Shown here one piece after another: positions 1-6,301 of a stretch of DNA of 28,688 nt (positions are counted from its first letter, which is position 1; every line of letters begins with the position of its first letter). The DNA is taken from NCBI GenBank assembly GCA_002352445.1, contig DEIL01000052.1:1-28688 (forward strand). The letters run 5' to 3'. Origin of the DNA: Desulfobulbaceae bacterium UBA2775. Its GTDB lineage: Bacteria > Desulfobacterota > Desulfobulbia > Desulfobulbales > Desulfocapsaceae. Under the pieces are notes generated by a model that was not told the DNA's origin, made no database searches, and was given only the letters and a program-made list of their open reading frames with translations. Made by a program: the position numbers and the translations under genes.

Positions 1-143
1 TCAAAGAGTGTTTCCGGGGCAGTTTTGAGGACTTTAATAAAGAAAATTCCTACCGCGAAACTTAAGAGAAATGAAATGAGATACGCAAAAATCAACCTTG
101 TCCAACCACTAAAAAACAGGGAGTTATTAGTTTTATCAAACAT
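1..143 (-). CDS. Membrane protein, N-terminal part only
   Basis: A leftward reading frame opens with an ATG at 143-141 and stays open to the window edge, giving 47 residues. They begin MFDKTNNSLFFSGWTRLIFA and continue into a hydrophobic stretch (about residues 17-40) that would form one transmembrane helix or signal anchor. The frame is divergent from the ene-reductase at 273. No good ribosome binding site is seen, and the family cannot be recognised from this fragment. It may be a real membrane protein start or chance open sequence; the hydrophobic helix next to a Met start slightly favours a real gene. Confidence 0.45.
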   Translation of the reverse strand, partial: MFDKTNNSLFFSGWTRLIFAYLISFLLSFAVGIFFIKVLKTAPETLF

Positions 144-272
144 ATATTATCAGAAACTGCAGTTTAGGGTTATTCTTGATTATTCATGACTATTCAGGTA
201 GTGCTAGAGATTACCCCGAACTCTGAACTGTAACAGAATAGTTACTAGTCATTGTATCATAAGGAGATTATG

Positions 273-1289
273 ATGAAAACACGATTGTTTGAGCCATATA
301 CGATTAAGGGAGTGACATTTAAAAACCGGGTGGCCATGGCTCCAATGTGCCAGTACTCTGCGAAGAATGATGGATTATTGCAGGACTGGCACCGGGTGCA
401 TTATGTTTCCAGGGCGGTTGGTCAGGTAGGGTTGATCATTACGGAGGCTACTGCAGTTGAGCCTCGAGGCCGGATTTCCGACAGAGACCTGGGGCTCTGG
501 AATGATACCGCAATTAAGCCATTTTCCGAATTGATACAACAGGTCAAAGCCCATCAATGTAAAATAGGGATTCAAATCGCTCATGCCGGACGGAAAGCAA
601 CCATCCTGGATGAGGCAATAGTGGCACCAGGCGCAATTCCTTTTAATGATCAATCTCCTGTTCCCCTGGAATTATCAGAATCTGAAATCAGGGTTGTTGT
701 CTCGGCATTTGGAAATTCGGTTCGACGGGCAGTTGAGGCAGGCGTTGATTTTATTGAAATCCATGCTGCCCATGGCTATCTGATCAATCAGTTTTTATCT
801 CCCCTGACCAACAAGAGAACGGATGCATATGGAGAAGACCGGTCACTGTTTCTAAAGGAAGTCTTGGAAGAAGTGGTGAGGTATACTCCGGAAAAGATGC
901 CGGTTTTTTTGCGAGTTTCTGCTGAAGATTACGTGGAAGGCGGGAACCACCCCGAAGAGATTTGCCGATTGCTTGGCCCGATCAAACATTTGATCGACCT
1001 GGTTCATGTCAGTTCCGGTGGTGTGATGGAAAACGCTGTGATCAAGATGTATCCCGGATACCAGGTTTCCTTTGCGGAAACGATCAAGGCACAATTGAAA
1101 CTGCCGGTCATGGCGGTGGGGATGCTCGAATCACCCGAATTAGCGGAAGGAACTCTAAGAAACGGAAGTGCAGATCTCATTGCTTTAGGGCGTGAATTCC
1201 TTCGCAATCCATACTGGCCGCTTCATGCTGCTAAAACCCTTGGAGAAGAAATAGGGTGGCCCGAACCATATCAAAGGGCCAGGATTTAA
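273..1289 (+). CDS. namA: NADPH-dependent ene-reductase, YqjM/NamA-type old yellow enzyme
   Basis: FMN-dependent flavoprotein of the old yellow enzyme family, expected to reduce activated C=C bonds of enones and similar electrophiles in the cytoplasm using NADPH. The 338-residue product matches B. subtilis YqjM in length and along its sequence: MAPMCQYS places Cys26 and Tyr28, the diagnostic residues of the thermophilic-like/YqjM class; IQIAHAGRKA and IEIHAAHGYLINQFLSPL carry the substrate- and FMN-binding His residues; LIALGREFLRNPYW holds the phosphate-binding Arg. The start is the second of two tandem ATGs because AAGGAG (261-266) lies 6 nt before it; an upstream TTG at 252 overlaps nothing useful. 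A remnant of another gene follows 37 nt later. The physiological substrate is not shown by context; the family call is secure. Confidence 0.93.
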   Translation: MKTRLFEPYTIKGVTFKNRVAMAPMCQYSAKNDGLLQDWHRVHYVSRAVGQVGLIITEATAVEPRGRISDRDLGLWNDTAIKPFSELIQQVKAHQCKIGIQIAHAGRKATILDEAIVAPGAIPFNDQSPVPLELSESEIRVVVSAFGNSVRRAVEAGVDFIEIHAAHGYLINQFLSPLTNKRTDAYGEDRSLFLKEVLEEVVRYTPEKMPVFLRVSAEDYVEGGNHPEEICRLLGPIKHLIDLVHVSSGGVMENAVIKMYPGYQVSFAETIKAQLKLPVMAVGMLESPELAEGTLRNGSADLIALGREFLRNPYWPLHAAKTLGEEIGWPEPYQRARI

Positions 1290-1326
1290 GGTGATGGTAT
1301 GAGATAACAAGGAGGATTCCTGCGTA

Positions 1327-1500
1327 ATGAAAGTTTATTTTCACCCACAGTTCTATGATGAATATATTACTGATCCCGCGGCAGAGACTGGCAGGATGGA
1401 GGCAATTGTAGAGGAGGCAGATATTCTTTTGTCTCTCCAAGAGCGGAAATTTGCCGCTGTAGGTTCAATTCCGGAGAAGGAAGAGGGGCTTAAAAGTTAA
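1327..1500 (+). pseudogene. Truncated N-terminus of a histone-deacetylase-like (AcuC family) protein
   Basis: A 57-codon frame begins MKVYFHPQFYDEYITDPAAE and continues TGRMEAIVEEADI, which from memory resembles the N-terminus of bacterial histone deacetylase/acetoin-utilization deacetylases (…SDPAA..GRMEAI…). Those proteins run about 300-370 residues; here the frame diverges after about residue 32 and stops at 1498-1500, before any of the zinc-binding His/Asp motifs could appear. A strong AAGGAGG (1309-1315) lies 11 nt before the ATG, so the peptide may still be translated. No further deacetylase sequence is seen downstream. Most likely a decayed gene end; a functional small protein is possible but not supported. 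Confidence 0.55.
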
Positions 1501-1569
1501 ATTGGAATGAGGGATTGTGTTTTGAGTTTTCAGATTCTAATTCATCACTGTAAATATTATGGAGGATTT

Positions 1570-1971
1570 ATGAAAACCAAAAACAAACAAAGAATTCATT
1601 TCAGCCTGATTTTACTTTTGCTTTTTGCATTATCCCCGGGGGTTTATGCTGACACAATGAAAATTGCAGTACCCGCAACGGCTAAGTCAAAAGATGCGGA
1701 TATCAGCAAAGAAACCGGCAGGGCGCCGATTTTTCTCTTTTTCGATGCCAACGGTCATTTTATAGAGGCTATGGAAAATCCGGCTAAGGATCAGCAAGGA
1801 GGAATTAGCCGCACTGTTATTACTTTGCTGGTTGCCAAAGGAGTAACCCTTATAATTGCTGAGGATATTGGTGATAAAATGAAACAGGCCTTAAATGACA
1901 ACCATATTAGATATGTCATCGATACAGGAACTGCCGATAATGCTGTCCAGGCATTTATAGCAACCCGCTAG
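1570..1971 (+). CDS. Exported NifX/dinitrogenase iron-molybdenum cofactor-like protein
   Basis: A 133-residue protein with an N-terminal signal peptide (basic MKTKNKQR, hydrophobic core SLILLLLFALSP, likely cleavage after VYA) followed by a single Nitro_FeMo-Co (NifX/NifB C-terminal) fold. Visible features are the opening strand MKIAVPA, a PIFLFFDANGHFIEAMENPA segment, GGISRTVITLLVAKGVTLII, and the final IRYVIDTGTADNAVQAFIA. Family members are usually cytoplasmic and bind iron-sulfur or FeMo cofactor precursors; export is unusual. The start is the ATG preceded by GGAGG (1561-1565) rather than an upstream ATG at 1507, which would bury the signal sequence. No nif gene lies nearby, so a role in nitrogenase assembly is not indicated; a periplasmic metal or cluster-binding role is only a guess. 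Confidence 0.78.
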   Translation: MKTKNKQRIHFSLILLLLFALSPGVYADTMKIAVPATAKSKDADISKETGRAPIFLFFDANGHFIEAMENPAKDQQGGISRTVITLLVAKGVTLIIAEDIGDKMKQALNDNHIRYVIDTGTADNAVQAFIATR

Positions 1972-2261
1972 ATGTGCCATCATTCCTGCATACAGTATAG
2001 GTGCTCCGCTGCAGGAACTCCTTGCTGCTGGATTTGACAAAGTCGGTAGCATGCTGGCCAGCCAGGCAATGATACTTTCTCTGCCTGTATGGTTGCAGTG
2101 TTTTCTTTTTGATGGCCTGGTCGGTCTCTTTCAGGTTCAAGTGGAGATTGAGAAAATGCCAATTCTAGTTTGACCTCAGTTCTCTGATCCATCAGTTCGC
2201 TAATTTATATTGACATATGCTCATTTGGAGGGTATTTTTTTCCATAATCCATCAGTATAAA
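1972..2261. other. Intergenic, no supported gene
   Basis: Between the NifX-like gene and the first long repeat. One rightward frame stays open from 1961 to the stop at 2171-2173 but has no good start or ribosome binding site and no recognised family. Nothing else can be supported. Confidence 0.5.
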
Positions 2262-2406
2262 CTCGTAAAAAGGTCACTCGATATACAGGTAAGCGTAGAC
2301 TCCGGGACGTAGTGTTTTTCTCAGGCCCTCAACAATACATATGGTATGTTGAGGTTCTGAGAAAAACCTGCAACGAAGGAGATCGGATTTTTTACGACGC
2401 CATCAT
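2262..2406 (+). repeat. Long CGTAAAAAG-family intergenic repeat, copy A
   Basis: Left end CTCGTAAAAAGGTCACTCGA, right end GACTTTTTTACGACGCCATC-like (here GGATTTTTTACGACGCCATC), forming imperfect terminal inverted repeats around TCGTAAAAA. The last 99 nt (2308-2406) match 13255-13353 with one difference. The core 2314-2367 is a long hairpin: GTTTTTCTCAG-gc-CCTCAACA pairs with TGTTGAGG-tt-CTGAGAAAAAC. It ends 33 nt upstream of the octaheme cytochrome start, so any promoter for that gene probably lies in or at the edge of the element. No coding capacity. Confidence 0.85.
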
Positions 2407-2439
2407 CAGTATAAATATTACTTTTCCCGGGAGGTAGCT

Positions 2440-3669
2440 ATGAAGTATCTTGGATTTGCAGTGTTTTCACTCGCAGTGCTTATGTTTGCTCTACCCGTGC
2501 AAGCTGTCACCTCAAAATGTGAGGAATGTCACCTGAAACTAACACCGGGGATTGTGAAAGACTTCAACAGAGGGGCTATGTCGGAAACCTTAACTTGTGA
2601 TGTCTGCCATGGTGAAGACCATATGAGTGCAGAGGATGCGGATAAAGCCAAATTACCGACAATAGCCACCTGTAAAGAATGCCATGATGAACAGGCCGAC
2701 CAGTATTTAAGTGGAAAACATGCCAAAGGCCTTCTCCCTATTACAGCATTTCCTGGATTTGCCCATAAACAACCAACGGCATTTATTGCAGGCCAGAAAG
2801 GCTGCAATGGTTGTCATAATATGGGTATTGTAGATGAAGAAACAAAGAATAAGGGACTGGCGGGTGAATTCAGAGCCCATTACAAATATGGTATGGACTG
2901 TCAGAACTGCCACACCAGACATGCCTTCTCCAAAGCTGAAGCCCTGGAGCCTGAAGCATGCATGCAGTGCCACACAGGATTTGATCATGCGCAATGGGAA
3001 ATGTGGACCCGTTCAAAACATGGTTCTGCATACATGACCGACAGAGAAGCTCACAGAGGACCGACATGTCAGGACTGCCATATGGCACAGGGCAATCATA
3101 AGGTGATGACTGCATGGGGATTCCTTGCAGTCAGGCTGCCTGAAAAAGATGCCGAATGGATGGGTTACCGAGTCAGCATTCTGAAAGCATTAGGTGTTTT
3201 AGATAAAGATGGTAAACCAACCGCCAGACTGGATGTAGTCAAAGCTGCAGATATGGCAAGATTAACTGAAGAAGCGTTTAATGTTGAAAGGGAGGCAATG
3301 ATTAGTACATGTAAAGAGTGCCATAGCGAAAACTATGTCATGCTGAACATGGAAAATGCTGATCAGATGATTAAAGCTGCTGACGAAATTTTTGCGGAAG
3401 CCATTGAATTGGTAGCCAAGCTTTATCAGGATGGGATTCTTGAACCTACAACAAATCAGGCCACATTTCCATATCCTGATCTCTTGACCTTCTACGAGGT
3501 GGACAGCCATTTGGAAGAGTTGTTATATGAAATGTTTATGGACTTTAGAATGAAAACATTTCAGGCATCTTTTCATTTAATGCCTGATTACACGACTTGG
3601 TATGGCCTTGCCAAGATGAAAGAAACACTCGTGAAAATGAAAGATCTGGAGAAGCATTTGAGAATGTAA
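2440..3669 (+). CDS. Octaheme c-type cytochrome, hydroxylamine oxidoreductase (HAO) family
   Basis: Secreted multiheme cytochrome of 409 residues. A signal peptide (cleavage near VQA, residue 22) precedes eight CxxCH heme-attachment motifs: residues 27, 53, 78, 122, 154, 174, 210 and one near 290. After the seventh heme come GFLAVRLPEKDAEW and, near the C-terminus, LMPDYTTWYGLAKMKE, which resemble the HAO/octaheme cytochrome family. In anaerobes such proteins are thought to act mainly in the reductive direction on nitrite or hydroxylamine; in nitrifiers HAO oxidises hydroxylamine. Whether the tyrosine that crosslinks the P460 heme is present needs an alignment; the Tyr in MPDYTTWY is a candidate. 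GGGAGG (2429-2434) supports the start. It stands alone, with a repeat upstream and a terminator downstream, so its redox partner is not visible here. Confidence 0.85.
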   Translation: MKYLGFAVFSLAVLMFALPVQAVTSKCEECHLKLTPGIVKDFNRGAMSETLTCDVCHGEDHMSAEDADKAKLPTIATCKECHDEQADQYLSGKHAKGLLPITAFPGFAHKQPTAFIAGQKGCNGCHNMGIVDEETKNKGLAGEFRAHYKYGMDCQNCHTRHAFSKAEALEPEACMQCHTGFDHAQWEMWTRSKHGSAYMTDREAHRGPTCQDCHMAQGNHKVMTAWGFLAVRLPEKDAEWMGYRVSILKALGVLDKDGKPTARLDVVKAADMARLTEEAFNVEREAMISTCKECHSENYVMLNMENADQMIKAADEIFAEAIELVAKLYQDGILEPTTNQATFPYPDLLTFYEVDSHLEELLYEMFMDFRMKTFQASFHLMPDYTTWYGLAKMKETLVKMKDLEKHLRM

Positions 3670-3723
3670 AAAGAACCAAAAATTATTGACCGTAAAATAG
3701 CAAAGTGCGGTCTATTGGTTGAA

Positions 3724-3752
3724 AAGAGGGATTTATTTCCCTCTTTTTTTTT
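3724..3752 (+). terminator. Rho-independent terminator after the octaheme cytochrome
   Basis: AAGAGGGA (3724-3731), a 6-nt loop and TCCCTCTT (3738-3745) form an 8-bp stem followed by a run of Ts to 3752. It lies 55 nt after the cytochrome stop codon. Confidence 0.85.
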
Positions 3753-3949
3753 GCCCGGCATGGCGTGGGTCATTCATAAACTGCCACTTCCTCAACCTGC
3801 CATGATGTTGCCGGGATTTTTGTGTAGGTTTCAATGTTTTTCTTGAGAATCAAGTCTTGTCATTTCAGAATTATGCATTACATGTTTCAAACATAAGCAC
3901 AAAAAGCCGCAAGTTGTGATTACTGTTAATTTAACAGAGAGGTGTAAGT

Positions 3950-4678
3950 ATGCAGACAACACTTAATATGGCTGAAAGAAAGAGAGGATTAAAGGTTACC
4001 GGTTTTCATGAAAGTATGGGAGGGTATGGCAAAAAGTTATTGGCTGGGATGGGCATTAAAAAAGGCGTTAAAATCGAGATCGAGCCAGGCCATGTATCCC
4101 AAATCCTATTACAATCAGGGGGGAAGGAAATTCGCCTGGGTTATGAATCTCTTATGAGCATTGTTGTAGGAAACCGGAGACTGACAGAACTTGCCCCGGG
4201 GGAATTAGGCACAATTTCTGCACTGGAAGTCGGACGAGGTGCGTTGGTCAAATTTTTAGCATTAGGTCTTAAGGTGGGAACAATTATTGAAGTTAAGAAA
4301 TATGTTCCTGGGCCCGGGCCACTTTTTGTTGAAGTGCAGGGAGCACATATCGCCATTGTCAATGTTGAAGGTTTTGTTATTGCCGGTGAAGAGTTGTATG
4401 AATATGATTTGCCGGGAGATGTGGTGTTTGTTGAGGTGAATGGAAAAGAGAAGCAACTTTCCAGCATGAAACCTGGCGAAAAAGGAAAAATCAGCTCCAT
4501 CGCTGCCAACTCCGAACTTGCCGCTGAACTTGATCGGCACTGGATTAAGAAAGGAAATACAATTAAGGCGTTACATCGCCATGAGCCGGAATCTCATCCA
4601 TTGATGGTTCTGGTCAAGGGGAAATGTCATCATATCCCCAAAGGCCTTACAAAAAAAATACATGTTAAAGTTGTATAG
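3950..4678 (+). CDS. Protein of three tandem FeoA-like (SH3-fold) domains
   Basis: A 242-residue cytoplasmic protein made almost entirely of three FeoA-like repeats: residues about 10-78 (GFHESMGGYGKKLLAGMGIKKG … GGKEIRLGYESLMSIVV), about 80-153 (LTELAPGELGTISALEVGRG … LALGLKVGTIIEVKK) and about 155-240 (LSSMKPGEKGKISSIAANSE … WIKKGNTIKAL). Each shows the family pattern of a loop rich in Gly, then LxxMGhxxGxxhxh, then a closing strand. FeoA normally is a single about 75-residue partner of the FeoB Fe(II) transporter; no feoB or second feo gene is present here. The gene sits alone between a terminator and a convergent gene pair. GAGAGG upstream supports the start; an internal Met at codon 7 is possible. 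Function is unknown: scaffold or metal-responsive regulator are guesses. Confidence 0.75.
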   Translation: MQTTLNMAERKRGLKVTGFHESMGGYGKKLLAGMGIKKGVKIEIEPGHVSQILLQSGGKEIRLGYESLMSIVVGNRRLTELAPGELGTISALEVGRGALVKFLALGLKVGTIIEVKKYVPGPGPLFVEVQGAHIAIVNVEGFVIAGEELYEYDLPGDVVFVEVNGKEKQLSSMKPGEKGKISSIAANSELAAELDRHWIKKGNTIKALHRHEPESHPLMVLVKGKCHHIPKGLTKKIHVKVV

Positions 4679-4742
4679 TGAATGACCATTTCAAAGCTAC
4701 AGGGATGGTCTGACAAAACCGGCAATTGACTCGGTGGAAAAG

Positions 4743-5207
4743 TTACCAGTCCCGGTATGGGCTGGTAACGAGGTTGGCGTTATAATACTTCGGGTCGCCG
4801 GTCACTTCTTTACCTATCCAGTGGGGTGTTGAAAATTTCTCACCCTCGTAGTTCAGCTCGATTTCCGCAAAAATCAACCCTTCATTTTCACCTGCAAACT
4901 CATCAACTTCCCAGGTAAATCCTGCGAAGGGGATTTTATATCTGGTTTTTTCAATCAATGGTTTATGGCACAGTTCCCGGAGCAGCTCTCTGGCATCTTC
5001 CAGTGGAATTTCATATTCAAATTCGAGCCTGGTCTCTCCTTTGGCAGCACCTTTGATGGTGAGAAATCCTTTGTCATTTATGGTTCGCACCCGCACTGTC
5101 CGCCCTTTCTCTTTGTTGAGGTAACCCTGGCGGTACTGTTTTCCCCGGGCCAGTTCCCGCCAATCTTCGCTTGTAATAAGGAATTTTTTCTCGATTTCTT
5201 TGCCCAT
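4743..5207 (-). CDS. CYTH domain protein (triphosphate tunnel metalloenzyme family)
   Basis: A 154-residue CYTH protein. The signature ExExK appears at the N-terminus as MGKEIEKKF (Glu4, Glu6, Lys8), followed by the Arg/Lys/Glu-rich strands of an eight-stranded tunnel (TVRVRTINDKGFLTIKG, RLEFEYEIPLEDA, KTRYKIPF, WEVDEFAGENEGLIFAEIEL). Short bacterial members hydrolyse inorganic triphosphate or related triphosphates with a divalent metal; a few make cAMP. The sequence cannot tell these apart. AAGGAG lies 6 nt before the ATG. The gene is 12 nt downstream of the EI24-like gene and is probably co-transcribed with it. Confidence 0.88.
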   Translation of the reverse strand: MGKEIEKKFLITSEDWRELARGKQYRQGYLNKEKGRTVRVRTINDKGFLTIKGAAKGETRLEFEYEIPLEDARELLRELCHKPLIEKTRYKIPFAGFTWEVDEFAGENEGLIFAEIELNYEGEKFSTPHWIGKEVTGDPKYYNANLVTSPYRDW

Positions 5208-5219
5208 ATTTGCTCCTTC

Positions 5220-6014
5220 TCAAGATGAAGAATAGTATCGTTTTTTGGCCAGTTCAATGGCAGAAAAGTTAAGTGTGGCGTGGATAGTCAGTATGGGGAA
5301 AAGCAGGGCCATAGCAAAAATATTCAACAGGGGAACCATACTGACCAGCGCCGGCAGAACTCCTAGCCGGAAGGCTGGACTGGAATGGTTTCGCAGCCAT
5401 CCTATCTTTTTCCCCAGGGACCAGCGGCGTCGCGAAGCTGGATAATCGATAAACATCAGGGCTGAGTAGTAGGTGTAGAGTAAAAAGACAGCAGCCTGTC
5501 CTACACCGGGAATAAAGTTGATAAAAAGAGCGACGATGGTCACCACAATGCCAAAAACAGCAATCTTTATTCCTTCAAAAATATCTCGTACTACACCGAG
5601 TGGAGTGAGACTTGCGTCCGGGTCAAAATGTTCACCCGCATGCAGTTTCTCGGCCGCGGTACTGAGAAAGACATAGCCAGGGGTCGAGATGCTGTAGGCC
5701 AGAAGAAAGGCCAGGTAGAAGGAAACTATCCTGGAAACAAAGATAAATAACCAGCTGCTCACCAGCCAGCCTTTATGTTTTATCCACCCCCAGATAGTAT
5801 CGGAACCAGGTGCATCAAGGAAGAAGTTTCCGGTAAGATTGTTAATGATGTCAACTGTGAACAGGTAGCCGACCCAGGTGAGGGCGAAGGTGACTGCAAA
5901 GAGAATGAGAGACCATCCCAGAAGGCGTTTTCGGCGCATCATGAACATCAGTGTGGAAGACAACGGTACCCACTGTGCGACGGGGGATGGAGCTGTTTGG
6001 TGTTGCTTTTGCAT
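5220..6014 (-). CDS. EI24/CysZ-like integral membrane protein
   Basis: A 264-residue protein with several strong hydrophobic segments (LLGWSLILFAVTFALTWVGY; WLFIFVSRIVSFYLAFLLAY; IAVFGIVVTIVALFINFIPG; and a C-terminal pair including VLPALVSMVPLLNIFAMALL). The pattern PGVGQAAVFLLYTYYSALMF-IDYPASRRRW is typical of the EI24 domain (PF07264), which includes the CysZ sulfate permease and many uncharacterised proteins. Whether this one moves sulfate is not established, though that would suit a sulfur-metabolising host. A TTG at 6074 could extend the frame by 20 residues, but the promoter at 6075-6102 would put transcription start near that codon, so the ATG at 6014 is preferred even though its ribosome binding site is weak. 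First gene of a likely operon with the CYTH protein. Confidence 0.75.
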   Translation of the reverse strand: MQKQHQTAPSPVAQWVPLSSTLMFMMRRKRLLGWSLILFAVTFALTWVGYLFTVDIINNLTGNFFLDAPGSDTIWGWIKHKGWLVSSWLFIFVSRIVSFYLAFLLAYSISTPGYVFLSTAAEKLHAGEHFDPDASLTPLGVVRDIFEGIKIAVFGIVVTIVALFINFIPGVGQAAVFLLYTYYSALMFIDYPASRRRWSLGKKIGWLRNHSSPAFRLGVLPALVSMVPLLNIFAMALLFPILTIHATLNFSAIELAKKRYYSSS

Positions 6015-6074
6015 AGTATTTAGTGGCACGAATGAATCTGAACGGATATCCGATAAGAGAGGAATGCGTAGCAA

Positions 6075-6102
6075 AGTATAGGTCTTTTCGCCAACCTGTA
6101 AA
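6075..6102 (-). promoter_or_regulatory. Sigma-70-type promoter for the EI24-like/CYTH operon
   Basis: On the minus strand TTTACA (6102-6097) and TATACT (6080-6075) are separated by 16 nt. Both boxes match the consensus at five of six positions. The predicted transcription start is near 6069, about 55 nt before the ATG at 6014. Confidence 0.6.
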
Positions 6103-6106
6103 GGGT

Positions 6107-6234
6107 GATGGATCCGTAAAAACTCTTCATCTACTTCGTTGCTATAAATTTTCCATCATTATGACGTACTCTAGTACGCCATAATGATGGAAAATTTATG
6201 CGCCTCGGATATGAAGTTTTTTACGAATCCATTT
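6107..6234. repeat. Palindromic CGTAAAAA-family repeat with different core
   Basis: Ends are GATGGATCCGTAAAAACTCT on the left and ATGAAGTTTTTTACGAATCC on the right, imperfect inverted repeats. The core is an almost perfect palindrome: ATAAATTTTCCATCATTATG (6144-6163) pairs exactly with 6180-6199, and after one mismatch CGTACT pairs with AGTACG over a 2-nt loop. The ends resemble the long repeats at 2262 and 13179, but the core is unrelated. It lies between divergent promoters or starts (EI24-like and radA). Confidence 0.8.
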
Positions 6235-6301
6235 TGAAAAACAGGTTTTTACAACGCCAGAATAAGTGACATTTTATACTGCTTACTATACAATGAAACC
6301 C

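Noticed and set aside
1460..1485. GGTTCAATTCC resembling a tRNA T-loop
   Set aside because: The flanking bases do not pair and no acceptor, D or anticodon arm is present.
1961..2173. Rightward open frame of 70 codons containing IIPAYSIGAPLQELLAAGF
   Set aside because: No start codon with a ribosome binding site until late in the frame and no recognised family; could be a decayed gene end but is not supported.
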